From JAUHXS01 sp965213575 (GTDB lineage Bacteria; Bacteroidota; Bacteroidia; Chitinophagales; JAUHXS01), in assembly GCA_965213575.1 (NCBI GenBank), contig CBDBZN010000038.1:1-64000 (forward strand): 64,000 nucleotides of DNA, given 5' to 3'. Numbering within the stretch: position 1 is the stretch's first letter; the number at the start of each line of letters is the position of its first letter. A model generated the notes under the pieces. That model had not been told where the DNA came from. It worked only from the letters and a program-made list of their open reading frames with translations, and did not search any database. A program made the translations under genes and the position numbers. Shown piece by piece: positions 1 through 8,411 of the stretch.

Positions 1-180
1 TACCTGCCTAAACAATTGAGTGACGAACAACTTAAAGTTGAAATTCAAGAAATAATCGAAGTGACAGGTGCTTCATCACCTCAGGATATGGGTAAAGTAA
101 TGGGCATTGCAAGCAAAAAACTTTCCGGCAAGGCAGACGGAAAGAGAATTTCTGAAGTAGTTAAGCAACTCTTGCAATAA
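1..180 (+). CDS. GatB/YqeY domain-containing protein, C-terminal part
   Basis: The frame is open from base 1 to a TAA at 178-180 and gives 59 residues; the 5' part lies outside the window. The helical tail carries the motif MGKVMG followed by a Gly/Lys-rich loop (KLSGKADGKRISEVV), which is the hallmark of the GatB/YqeY C-terminal tRNA-binding-like domain. YqeY proteins are small (about 150 residues) stand-alone relatives of the tRNA amidotransferase GatB; their exact role is not established. The short 17-base gap to the downstream cvpA-like gene suggests one transcript. A true GatB C-terminus is a less likely alternative, because the run-up matches the short YqeY form. Confidence 0.75.
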   Translation, partial: YLPKQLSDEQLKVEIQEIIEVTGASSPQDMGKVMGIASKKLSGKADGKRISEVVKQLLQ

Positions 181-197
181 ACATAGTTTTTATTATT

Positions 198-752
198 TTG
201 GTTATAGATGTTTTATTTGCATTATTGATCTGTTGGGGCTTTTATAGAGGGTTTACCAAAGGATTTATCGTTGCTGTGTGCTCCTTTATAGGATATTTTA
301 TTGGAGTATTAGGAGCACTTAAATTTACATATAGCGTGGCTACATATCTGGAGCAGTCTATGGATATGCATTCTAAATATATGCCATTTATCGCTTTTAT
401 ATTAATATTTATAGTGTTGGTGATTATTGTAAGATTTATAGGGATTATGTTAACAAAGGTTTTAAAAGTCATCCAACTTAATTTTTTAAACAGAATAGCA
501 GGAGTTGTATTATTATGTATAATATATTCTTTTATTTTCAGCACCATTCTCTGGATCTTTCACCAAGTAAATTTAATCGGCCCTGAGTTAAAAGCGGAAT
601 CTTTTATATATCCTTTATTAGAGCCGTTAGCACCTGCAGTAGTGGAAAAATTCTCAGATATAATGCCATTTTTTCAAGATGCTTTTAAAAGCTTAGAAAA
701 ACTTTTTGATGATTTAGCAACTAAAACATCACCCTTAGATGTTGAATTCTGA
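198..752 (+). CDS. CvpA family membrane protein
   Basis: This 184-residue protein has four hydrophobic segments (about residues 1-20, 24-46, 62-84 and 98-120) and the N-terminal pattern D-x-L-F-A-L-L-I-x-W-G-x-Y-R-G-F-x-K-G-F, typical of CvpA. CvpA proteins are inner-membrane proteins, named for their effect on colicin V export in E. coli; in other bacteria they affect envelope stress tolerance. The start is a TTG at 198: no ATG or GTG is available at the conserved N-terminus, and the TTG gives MVIDVLF, which fits the family. It follows the YqeY-like gene closely and is probably co-transcribed with it. Confidence 0.85.
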   Translation: MVIDVLFALLICWGFYRGFTKGFIVAVCSFIGYFIGVLGALKFTYSVATYLEQSMDMHSKYMPFIAFILIFIVLVIIVRFIGIMLTKVLKVIQLNFLNRIAGVVLLCIIYSFIFSTILWIFHQVNLIGPELKAESFIYPLLEPLAPAVVEKFSDIMPFFQDAFKSLEKLFDDLATKTSPLDVEF

Positions 753-873
753 TTTTAATAAGCTAAATTATAACTAGGCGGTGTTATTTTAAAATATTAT
801 TTTTAGCGTGAATTACTGCAACAAATCAGGCAAATAGTCGTACAGTGAAATATACAGTTTATACAATAATATC

Positions 874-1633
874 ATGAAGTACGAGATCAAAGAAGAGAAG
901 AAGTTTAAATATATCGAAGAAGGAGAAGGAGAAGTACTTTTGTTGCTTCACGGACTTTTTGGTGCATTGAGTAATTTTCATCATGTTTTAGAGAAATTTT
1001 CCAAGACACATAAAGTTATTATACCGATTTTACCAATTTATGAATTATCATTATTTGATTCAAATTTAACCGGTTTAGTTAAGTATGTAAATCGATTTGC
1101 CAAATATAAAAAGTTAAGTAGTATTAACTTATTAGGTAATTCTTTAGGGGGCCATGTGGCTTTGATGTTTACATTAAAATATCCTAAATTAATAAAAACA
1201 CTTATATTAACCGGAAGCTCAGGTTTGTTTGAAGATTCATTAGGCGGGATCATTCCCAAAGCGCGGTAATTATCAATACATCAAAGAAAGAACTGAATAC
1301 ACTTTTTATGATCCTAAGACCGCTACTAAAGAATTAATAGATGAAGTTTTCGAGATCGTAAATAATAGGGGGAAAGCCATTCGCGTTATATCCATGGCCA
1401 AATCAGCCATGAAAAATAATTTAAGCAAAGAATTGGGCAAAATTAAATGTCCGGTTTATCTTATATGGGGTAGCGATGATAACATAACGCCTGCTTACGT
1501 AGCAAAAGAATTTGAACGATTAATAGGAAATTCTCAGCTTGAAATTATTGAAAAATGTGGCCATGCTGCGATGATGGAGAAACCAAAAGAATTTAATGTT
1601 ATATTAGAAAAGTTTTTAAATAATCAACAATAA
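874..1633 (+). CDS. Alpha/beta hydrolase, frame interrupted near 1260
   Basis: Two overlapping frames encode one alpha/beta-hydrolase fold enzyme. The first (from ATG 874) holds the oxyanion-loop motif LLLHGLFGALSNF and the nucleophile elbow GNSLGG. The second frame, readable from about 1264, continues RGNYQYIKERTEYTFYD and carries the acid (GSDDNITP) and the catalytic histidine (CGHAAMMEKP). Removing one base in the stretch at about 1257-1266 joins them into a protein of about 252 residues, normal for the family. The substrate cannot be told; it could be an esterase or a C-C bond hydrolase. The stop is directly followed by the ATG of the CBS gene, so they form an operon. I read the break as a likely sequencing error because many other genes here show the same single-base gain. 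Confidence 0.8.
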
Positions 1634-2300
1634 ATGACAGCCAAGGAGCTTATTGCAGATATTATTCCTCCTCTCAAAACATCCGACTCCGGTACGCGTG
1701 CTTTGAATTTCATGAATGAATTTCATGTTACCCATCTACCTATTGTCAATAATCAAAAATTTCTTGGGCTTATCACAGAAGATGATATTTTAGACCTTAA
1801 TGAACCCGATGAACCGATTGGTAATCACAGTTTATCTTTGGTTAAGCCTTCAGTAACGGAACATCAACATATTTATGAAATTATTAAGTTGGTGGCAGAG
1901 CTTAAGCTAACAGTAATTCCGGTGCTGGATGAAAAAGATGGTAATTACCTTGGGGCTATTACTTTAGAAAGGTTAGTCAGCTTTTTCGCTAAGTTAAATG
2001 CTGTTTCTGAACCGGGAGGCATCATCATGTTAGAGGTAAATCAAAGAGATTATGCGCTATCAGAAATCGCTAGGATTGTAGAGTCAAATGATGCATTACT
2101 ACTAAGCGTTCAAACTAATACTATCCCAAATTCTACGGAAATAGATATCATCTTAAAAGTTAATAAAACTGAAATTAAATCTATTATCGCAACCTTTGAA
2201 CGGTTTGATTATAAAGTTTTCAGCTTATTTTCATGAAGCAGATTTTTATGATGAACTTAAAGACCGGTACGATTCTTTCATTCACTATTTGAATATTTAA
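1634..2300 (+). CDS. CBS-domain protein with C-terminal ACT-like region, frame interrupted near 2218
   Basis: The N-terminal two thirds hold a pair of CBS motifs (about residues 10-60 and 75-125, with the phrases HLPIVNNQKFLGLITEDDIL and IPVLDEKDGNYLGAITLERL); these bind adenosine nucleotides and act as sensors. Residues 130-195 look like an ACT-type ligand-binding fold. The simple frame ends at a TGA at 2234-2236, but one base later the frame reads AYFHEADFYDELKDRYDSF and ends in TAA at 2298-2300, a typical end for this Bacteroidota family. Removing one T from the four-T run at 2217-2220 restores it, giving about 221 residues. It sits between the hydrolase and the envelope and NAD kinase genes, a neighbourhood often conserved in the phylum. 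What it regulates is unknown. Confidence 0.85.
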
Positions 2301-2348
2301 TCCTTTTTATAGTACTCCATATTAGCTTATCTTGCAAAGCCTTTTAAA

Positions 2349-3731
2349 GTGAAGTGTCTGTTATTCGCTATACTTCTTTGCTTATCCTTTTTTTCTTTTG
2401 CCCAAGCTGATAAATATGTTAAAATCAATCAAATTATTATTCAAGGGAATAATCGCACTAATGAGCGTTTAATTTTAAGAGAATTGTGTTTTAACTCTGG
2501 AGACTCTATTGAGGAAAGAAAAATATTCTCCCGTATTGCAACTTGTGAAAATCAACTTTTTAATACCGGTTTATTTTTAAACGTTGAGATAATACTATTT
2601 AACTGGCAGAAAGGTTTTGTAGATGCAGAAGTTACAGTAAAAGAACGTTGGTATTTATTTCCCTTTCCTATTTTGGAATTAGCAGATCGTAATTTTAATG
2701 TGTGGTGGGAAGAGATGGGCCGAGATTTAAATAGAATAGACTATGGAATACGGTTAAGGCATTTCAATTTAACCGGGAATGGAGATGAACTAAAAGTAGT
2801 GCTGCAATCAGGATTTACGCGAAAATATGAGCTCTTTTATACTACACCTTTTCTAAATAAGATGCAAAGTTTACGCATTCAACCATTTATCCATTTTTCA
2901 AAAAATAAACAGATTGCGTATAAAACTTTTTCTAATAAATTACTATTCTATGAACATCCCGATTTTGTAAGAGAGCGGTTTTATACCGGAACTTCATTTT
3001 TATACAGACGAAAAAATAACTTCCAACAAATATTTACTGTAGAATTTAACCAAAATATAATTGATGATACTATTGCTAGCTTAAATGATAAATATTTTTT
3101 AGAAAACAAACTACATCAAAGATTCCTTGAAGTAAGCTACACGTGGGAAGCAGATTTTAGAGATATCAGATATTATCCTTTAAAGGGCTATTATTTGGCT
3201 ATAGAAGCTAATAAAAAAGGATTAGGAATCTTTGATGATATAAATATGCTATCCTTCACAGCTACTGCTAAAAAATACATGGCATTTGGAGAAGACATAT
3301 TTTTGGCAACTGAAATTAGTGGGAAAACTTCTGCCCCTACCACTCAACCTTACTATAATCAAGAAGCCTTAGGCTATCAAACAAATTTAGTAAGGGGATA
3401 TGAACTTTATGTAATAGACGGGCAGCATTACGGATTGTTTAAAGCCTCTCTAAAGTATCAATTGTTATCTAGAAATAATATTTTGCTTATGAAAAAGCTA
3501 TCTAAATTTGGAAAAATCCCGTTGGGGTTGTATCCAAAGTTATTTTTAGATATGGGATATGTAAAGGATCAATTTTATTTTGTGAATAATTCTTTAAATA
3601 ATAAATTTTTAATTGGAGGTGGAGCAGGGCTAGATATTGTAAGCTACTACGACCTGGTTTTCAGAATTGAATTTACAGTAAATAAATTACTTGAAAAAGG
3701 TGTATTTTTACATTTTATGATCGATATTTAA
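2349..3731 (+). CDS. Omp85/BamA-like outer-membrane protein with one POTRA-like domain
   Basis: The 460-residue product has a signal peptide (MKCLLFAILLCLSFFSFAQA), then a POTRA-like stretch (about residues 24-95: IIIQGNNRTNERLILRELCF, FNTGLFLNVEI, DAEVTVKERWYLFPFP), then a C-terminal beta-barrel with alternating amphipathic strands (RHFNLTGNGDELKVVLQSGF) ending in an aromatic/hydrophobic strand. This is the layout of small Omp85 proteins. BamA itself has five POTRA domains and about 800 residues, so this is a short relative, more like TamA or the single-POTRA proteins of Bacteroidota; its substrate is unknown. The start is a GTG at 2349, which places the signal peptide correctly. NAD kinase starts 8 bases downstream, so both share a transcript. 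Confidence 0.8.
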   Translation: MKCLLFAILLCLSFFSFAQADKYVKINQIIIQGNNRTNERLILRELCFNSGDSIEERKIFSRIATCENQLFNTGLFLNVEIILFNWQKGFVDAEVTVKERWYLFPFPILELADRNFNVWWEEMGRDLNRIDYGIRLRHFNLTGNGDELKVVLQSGFTRKYELFYTTPFLNKMQSLRIQPFIHFSKNKQIAYKTFSNKLLFYEHPDFVRERFYTGTSFLYRRKNNFQQIFTVEFNQNIIDDTIASLNDKYFLENKLHQRFLEVSYTWEADFRDIRYYPLKGYYLAIEANKKGLGIFDDINMLSFTATAKKYMAFGEDIFLATEISGKTSAPTTQPYYNQEALGYQTNLVRGYELYVIDGQHYGLFKASLKYQLLSRNNILLMKKLSKFGKIPLGLYPKLFLDMGYVKDQFYFVNNSLNNKFLIGGGAGLDIVSYYDLVFRIEFTVNKLLEKGVFLHFMIDI

Positions 3732-3739
3732 TATATTCT

Positions 3740-4627
3740 ATGAAAATAGCATTATATGCCAGAGTAATTCATGATCAGGACATTCCTTTTTTCAAAAAGC
3801 TTTTCGAATGCTTTAAAAGAAATAATATTACTGCCTTAGTACATGAAAATATATGCGATATAGCAAAAGATAAATTACAAGGGGTTTCCATAACACATAC
3901 GTTTAAAGTTTATAAAGACCTTATTAAAGCACGAGTGACTTGCCTGATCACCTTAGGTGGTGACGGTACCTTGTTAGATACTTCTTTATTAGTTAGAGAT
4001 TCAAATATTCCCATTTTAGGTATAAATATGGGCAAGTTAGGATTTTTAGCGCATACCGCTAAAGAAGACCTAGAGGAAGCAGTTCAAACAATTATTAATC
4101 AAGATTTTGAGCTGGAAAAAAGATCGCTTTTACAGTTAGAAAGCAATATGGAAGGGCTTTTTGGAGCTACAAACTATGCGTTAAATGATTTCACTTTGCA
4201 TAAAAAGGACACCTCTTCCATGATAAAAATTTTAGCTTACATCGATGGAGAGTTTTTAAATGCTTATTGGGCTGATGGCATTGTTGTAGCAACACCGACC
4301 GGTTCTACAGCTTATTCTCTAAGTTGCGGTGGCCCAATTATTTTTCCCGGAAGTGATAATTTTGTCATCACTCCCGTTGCACCTCACAATCTTAATGTTC
4401 GCCCTGTTGTCGTTTCTGATGATTCTGTTATAACTTTTAAAATAGAAGAAGATATGGGCAAAAAGATATTATGTACGTTGGATTCTCGATTTAAATCAAT
4501 TGATGCTTCTTATAAATTAACTGTAAAGAAAGCCGGGTTTTCCATAAATCTTATTAAATTAAAAAACGCTGATTTTTCTCAAACTTTAAGAAACAAACTT
4601 GCATGGGGCTTAGATAAACGAAATTAA
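3740..4627 (+). CDS. nadK: NAD kinase
   Basis: The enzyme phosphorylates NAD to NADP in the cytosol using ATP. The 295-residue product shows the family signatures: the GGDGT loop (LGGDGTLLDTS, residues about 73-83), GINMGKLGFLAH, the NE-like motif region (YALNDFTLHK), and the glycine-rich TPTGSTAYSLSCGGPI motif that binds the nicotinamide nucleotide. Length is normal for the family. It is the last gene of the rightward block that starts with the YqeY-like gene, and its stop overlaps the 3' end of the convergent minus-strand gene by 4 bases. Assignment is secure. Confidence 0.97.
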   Translation: MKIALYARVIHDQDIPFFKKLFECFKRNNITALVHENICDIAKDKLQGVSITHTFKVYKDLIKARVTCLITLGGDGTLLDTSLLVRDSNIPILGINMGKLGFLAHTAKEDLEEAVQTIINQDFELEKRSLLQLESNMEGLFGATNYALNDFTLHKKDTSSMIKILAYIDGEFLNAYWADGIVVATPTGSTAYSLSCGGPIIFPGSDNFVITPVAPHNLNVRPVVVSDDSVITFKIEEDMGKKILCTLDSRFKSIDASYKLTVKKAGFSINLIKLKNADFSQTLRNKLAWGLDKRN

Positions 4628-5700
4628 TTATTTCGAGTGATTTCATCATTAGGGTGCTCAATAATGGATATTAATTTTCTTTTAGTGTTAAAATACTGAA
4701 TAGCTTCAATTTTCCCTTTTTTATCATATTTCCAACGAATTATAGCATGGCGAAACAACTCATGATTATTCTTATCAGTCAATTTATTATCTAATCCATA
4801 ATATTTTTCTTCTAATACATTTCCTTTTGCATCATATCTCCATTTAGTTTTCGCTATTTGTAACACAGCATCTTCTTTTAATTTCATGTCTGCACCATAA
4901 ACTGACTCTTCTAATAAATTCCCATTTTTATCAAATTCCCATTTAGTAACTGCAATCTCGGAAAGCGATGCTTCTACTAATTCGCCATTTTTATCTAAAT
5001 ATCGTTCTTCAATAAGGTTACCCTTGTCGTTATATACCTTTTTAACTTTAATAATATTATCCGAAACAGCTAAAATATTACCTTGATGATCAGAAAAGTA
5101 TTGATCAACTGAGTTATCATCTTGATAGTAATCATATTTAACTCTATATACATCAGTATTTAAAATTTTGCCGCGTTCATCGCAGTAAGCTAAGCTTTCT
5201 ATATTATTATTTGCATCTAATTTGATGACATAATTAGTAATGTTATATTTATCCTTCATGAATTTAAGATTCTCATCATAGCATTTCATTGAGATAATAC
5301 TGCGTAACGAATCATAAATCACACTAGTAGCATACACACCATTAATTTTATCTGTAATTGGCTTGTTTTTTTGATTGTAATAATGCCTGAATTGAGTCCC
5401 CTCTTTATTATAGCGAATTTTAATTTTTGCTACTCCAATATAATTGTCTATAGCGGGTTTTCCATTTTTTAAATAAGTTATTCTGGTTAATTTCCCTTTC
5501 TTATTATATTTAAAATCATAGCAATTTACTCGTTTAACAAATCTTTCATTAACAATATAATGGCCTGTGATTTCGTATTTTGGAGAAATTATTAATTGTC
5601 TATAGTATGTGTGAGTATTGGATCCTGATGCATCAAAAATGAACAAAAGGGGAGCAATAGTTAAAATATGGATTAATAGTACATTTTTAAATCTACGCAT
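4624..5700 (-). CDS. Exported protein with YD-type tandem repeats
   Basis: I do not recognise a named family. The 358-residue product begins with a hydrophobic segment (residues 8-25) that could be a signal peptide, then consists of about eight imperfect repeats of roughly 35-40 residues. The repeat core is W/Y-x-Y/F-D-x-x-G-N-x-x-E-E-x-Y/V-x-x-x-x-K-L, with a spacer containing A-x-x-K. Clear units lie near residues 250-275 (KWEFDKNGNLLEESVYG), 290-315 (KWRYDAKGNVLEEKYYG) and 328-350. Similar YD-rich repeats form beta structures in RHS-like and WG/MORN-like secreted proteins, so a cell-surface or periplasmic location is inferred. It converges on nadK with a 4-base overlap and has its own long upstream region. 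Confidence 0.65.
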   Translation of the reverse strand: MRRFKNVLLIHILTIAPLLFIFDASGSNTHTYYRQLIISPKYEITGHYIVNERFVKRVNCYDFKYNKKGKLTRITYLKNGKPAIDNYIGVAKIKIRYNKEGTQFRHYYNQKNKPITDKINGVYATSVIYDSLRSIISMKCYDENLKFMKDKYNITNYVIKLDANNNIESLAYCDERGKILNTDVYRVKYDYYQDDNSVDQYFSDHQGNILAVSDNIIKVKKVYNDKGNLIEERYLDKNGELVEASLSEIAVTKWEFDKNGNLLEESVYGADMKLKEDAVLQIAKTKWRYDAKGNVLEEKYYGLDNKLTDKNNHELFRHAIIRWKYDKKGKIEAIQYFNTKRKLISIIEHPNDEITRNN

Positions 5701-6000
5701 ATGAGATATAATTATACGAAATTAGCATGCTTTAGTTACTACAACTTGATTATTAATGCTAAATCATTCAATTACAACACCATTAGCGGAAAATTAAGAT
5801 TAATATTATATAATTGTAGGTGAAAACTAAAATACTTAATAACATATATTTAAAATTGTACTATTTTATATGCATTGCTCAAATCTAGTACGTTATTAAT
5901 CACTCTATATTAATATTTAGGATTTTTTCATGAATCAATACCTCATAAATTCTACTTTTATAAACTTAATTTATAACTTAACCTCATTGTCTGGGTTGAA
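5701..6000. other. AT-rich divergent intergenic region
   Basis: This 300-base gap separates the start of the minus-strand YD-repeat gene from the start of the plus-strand RimB-like gene, so promoters for both should lie here. It is very AT-rich with several poly-A/T tracts. I see no convincing TTG/TAnnTTTG pair, no tRNA and no open frame of note. Confidence 0.5.
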
Positions 6001-6441
6001 ATGTTAGATTCCAATAAAATATTAATAGGTAGAAAAGAAGTAGTTTCATTTCCTGAGTTTGGATTTGAAGCAATTGATGCGAAGATTGATACTGGCGCAT
6101 ACACATCTGCATTACATTGTCATGATATATATACCATGCATGATAATGGAGTAGAGATTTTACATTTTAAATTATTGGATGATAGTCATCCGGATTATTC
6201 AAATAAAGATTTTAAATATAAAAAATTTGATAGAGCAATAGTGAAAAGCTCATCGGGACAAACTGAAGAACGATATAAAATTAAGACGATCATTAAAGTA
6301 GGAAATACAGCATATAAAACAGAATTTACATTAACCAATAGAAGTGATATGAAATATCCAGTTTTGATTGGGCGAAAACTTCTTAAAGGAAAATTTATAG
6401 TAGATGTTTCACATAAATACTTATTAAACAATATAAAATGA
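6001..6441 (+). CDS. RimB-like retropepsin-type peptidase (formerly 'ATP-dependent zinc protease')
   Basis: The 146-residue product carries the signature KIDTGAYTSALHC (about residues 29-41), in which D-T-G-A matches the active-site triad of retropepsin-like aspartic peptidases, and a C-terminal strand-turn motif YPVLIGRKLLKGKFIVDVS (residues 119-137). The family (PF05618) was first named a zinc protease; members encoded beside rimK are called RimB and are linked to RimK-dependent glutamylation. The gene overlaps rimK by 4 bases (ATGA), so translation is coupled. The most likely job is trimming or controlling poly-glutamate tails added by RimK. ATG 6001 is the first start and gives a complete domain. 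Confidence 0.85.
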   Translation: MLDSNKILIGRKEVVSFPEFGFEAIDAKIDTGAYTSALHCHDIYTMHDNGVEILHFKLLDDSHPDYSNKDFKYKKFDRAIVKSSSGQTEERYKIKTIIKVGNTAYKTEFTLTNRSDMKYPVLIGRKLLKGKFIVDVSHKYLLNNIK

Positions 6442-7364
6442 ATATAGCAATACTATCAAGAGGGCCGGAATTATACTCTACCAGAAGAATGGTTGAAGCG
6501 GCAGAAAAAAGAGGACATGAGGTTAGAATTGTAGATCATACAAAATGTCTGATTTTGATGGAGCGGGGTAATCCTGTAGTTTATTATAAAGGAGAGCCTT
6601 TAGAAGCTTTTGATGCGATTATTCCCAGGATTGGAGCATCAGTAACCTTTTTTGGCACTGCCGTGGTAAGGCAATTTGAGATGCTCAATACATTCACCAC
6701 AACCAGCTCTATTGCTTTAGTCAGGTCAAGAGACAAATTAAGAAGCACACAAATATTAGCAAAAAATAAATTAGGCGTACCTAAAACTGCCTTTGCAAAA
6801 TTTCCCAGAGATAATGATGTAGAGGGTATGATCAAATTAGTAGGCGGAGCTCCACTAATTATTAAGTTATTAGAAGGGACACAAGGCTTAGGAGTTGTGC
6901 TTGCTGAAACGAATAAAGCAGCAAAATCTGTAGTGGAAGCTTTCTCGGGATTAGAAGCCAATATATTAATTCAAGAATTTATTAAAGAAGCCGGCGGAGC
7001 TGATATAAGAGCTTTTGTAGTAGATGGAAAAGTAGTAGGCTCTATGAAAAGGCAAGGTAAAGACGGAGAATTTCGATCCAACATTCATAGAGGTGGCCAA
7101 GGAATGATTATTAAATTATCCAAGGCAGAAAAGGATGCGGCTATCAATGCTGCTAAAGTGATGGGCTTATCTATCGCCGGAGTTGATATGTTGCAATCTG
7201 CAAGAGGCCCTCTTATTTTAGAAGTGAACTCCTCTCCCGGTTTAGAAGGAATAGAAAGTGCTACTAAAATAGATATTGCAAGTAAAATAATTGCCTTTAT
7301 AGAAAAAGGCGTAAAGCTTCAAAAAAGTAAAAAAAGAACGACCAGCACTTCTAAATATGCCTAA
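6438..7364 (+). CDS. rimK: RimK-type ATP-grasp glutamate ligase (ribosomal protein S6 modification)
   Basis: The 308-residue product is a full-length RimK: an N-terminal pre-ATP-grasp domain (MNIAILSRGPELYSTRRMVE), the central ATP-grasp with RSRDKLRSTQILAKNKLGVP, the glycine-rich lid (KLLEGTQGLGVVLAE) and the Mg-binding end (LILEVNSSPGLEGIE). RimK of E. coli adds glutamates to the C-terminus of ribosomal protein S6 and can make poly-alpha-glutamate. It overlaps the RimB-like gene upstream and the deacylase-like gene downstream (8 bases), giving a tight three-gene operon. The Lys/Arg/Thr-rich C-terminal tail (QKSKKRTTSTSK) is a lineage extension. Whether S6 is the true substrate here cannot be told because rpsF is not in the window. 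Confidence 0.93.
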   Translation: MNIAILSRGPELYSTRRMVEAAEKRGHEVRIVDHTKCLILMERGNPVVYYKGEPLEAFDAIIPRIGASVTFFGTAVVRQFEMLNTFTTTSSIALVRSRDKLRSTQILAKNKLGVPKTAFAKFPRDNDVEGMIKLVGGAPLIIKLLEGTQGLGVVLAETNKAAKSVVEAFSGLEANILIQEFIKEAGGADIRAFVVDGKVVGSMKRQGKDGEFRSNIHRGGQGMIIKLSKAEKDAAINAAKVMGLSIAGVDMLQSARGPLILEVNSSPGLEGIESATKIDIASKIIAFIEKGVKLQKSKKRTTSTSKYA

Positions 7365-8307
7365 AATAATGCGGATTAATGGGACTGAAATTCCCAAAGG
7401 AACAAATACTCAAGTTAATTTAAATATTGCAAGCCTACCTTCAAGAACACCTATAGACATTCCAATTAATATCTATCGATCTAAAGAAGATGGGCCAACT
7501 TTATTGTTATTAGCCGGTATGCACGGAGATGAGTTAAATGGGGTAGAAGCTATCAGACAAATGATCGCCAAAAAGATGCTTATTCCTAGAGTAGGGACAG
7601 TTATTGCTATTCCATTGCTTAATGTATATGGTTTTTTACATTTTTCTCGCCAGGTTCCGGATGGAAAAGATGTTAATAGAAGCTTTCCGGGCAGTAAAGT
7701 AGGGTCATTAGCAAGCAGGGTAGCCTTTAGTTTTATGAAAGAAGTTTTTTCTCACGTAGATTATGCGATGGATTTTCATACGGGAGGTGGTAATATAAGT
7801 AACTATCCCCAAGTAAGGTGTAGTTTCGATGTGCCTAAAAGTGTTGAACTAGCAAAGATTTTTAATTCGAAATTTATTATTAATGCAAGAGTTAGAAGCC
7901 GGTCTTTACGAAACGAATTTACTAAGAAAAAGAAAGTAATGTTAGTTTATGAAGGTGGCGAAGCTTTAAGGTTGCAAGAATTTGCTGTTAAAGAGGCAAT
8001 AAATGGCGCTATGAGGGTTATGACCCATTTAGGAATGCATAAATTATCGGTTGCTGATGTACCACCATCAGTGATTATCAGTGAAAGTCACTGGGTTCGA
8101 GCTAGGGCTGCAGGTATGTTTAGAACAGATATTAAAAACGGCTCGCAAGTAAAAAAAGGAGATGTAATCGGAAGTATTAGTGATCCGTATGGAGAATATA
8201 AAATTTCCTTAAAATCAGCCTTAAATGGATATATTATAGCTGTGAATCATCAGCCTGTAGTAAATCAAGGAGATGCATTGATTCACATAGGTGTGGAGGC
8301 AGAATAA
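7357..8307 (+). CDS. Succinylglutamate desuccinylase/aspartoacylase family zinc hydrolase
   Basis: The 316-residue product belongs to the AstE/AspA branch of the M14 metallocarboxypeptidase fold. The zinc ligands are visible in GMHGDELNG (H-x-x-E, about residues 53-61) and DFHTGGG (about residues 141-147), and the likely catalytic glutamate in LVYEGGEAL. The C-terminal 75 residues form a biotinyl/lipoyl-like beta domain (RTDIKNGSQVKKGDVIGSI). Family members remove acyl groups from N-acyl amino acids, and their fold relatives remove C-terminal glutamates. It is the third gene of the rimB-rimK operon, which suggests it acts on a glutamate-containing product of RimK; this is inference. The start overlaps rimK by 8 bases. 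Confidence 0.85.
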   Translation: MPKIMRINGTEIPKGTNTQVNLNIASLPSRTPIDIPINIYRSKEDGPTLLLLAGMHGDELNGVEAIRQMIAKKMLIPRVGTVIAIPLLNVYGFLHFSRQVPDGKDVNRSFPGSKVGSLASRVAFSFMKEVFSHVDYAMDFHTGGGNISNYPQVRCSFDVPKSVELAKIFNSKFIINARVRSRSLRNEFTKKKKVMLVYEGGEALRLQEFAVKEAINGAMRVMTHLGMHKLSVADVPPSVIISESHWVRARAAGMFRTDIKNGSQVKKGDVIGSISDPYGEYKISLKSALNGYIIAVNHQPVVNQGDALIHIGVEAE

Positions 8308-8399
8308 TTTATTTATTTTAATATATAATTTTAAATTCATTTATTTTAGAATGCTTCAAATCAACGAGTCATTCAGTAGATAATAGAAACACGAATGCG

Positions 8400-8407
8400 T
8401 ATTTTTG
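8400..8407 (+). promoter_or_regulatory. Bacteroidota -7 element upstream of the first MscS gene
   Basis: The octamer TATTTTTG matches the TAnnTTTG consensus of the Bacteroidota housekeeping sigma factor. No TTG lies at the usual spacing upstream. It ends only 4 bases before the ATG at 8412, so if it is used the transcript would be almost leaderless. Confidence 0.4.
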
Positions 8408-8411
8408 TCAA

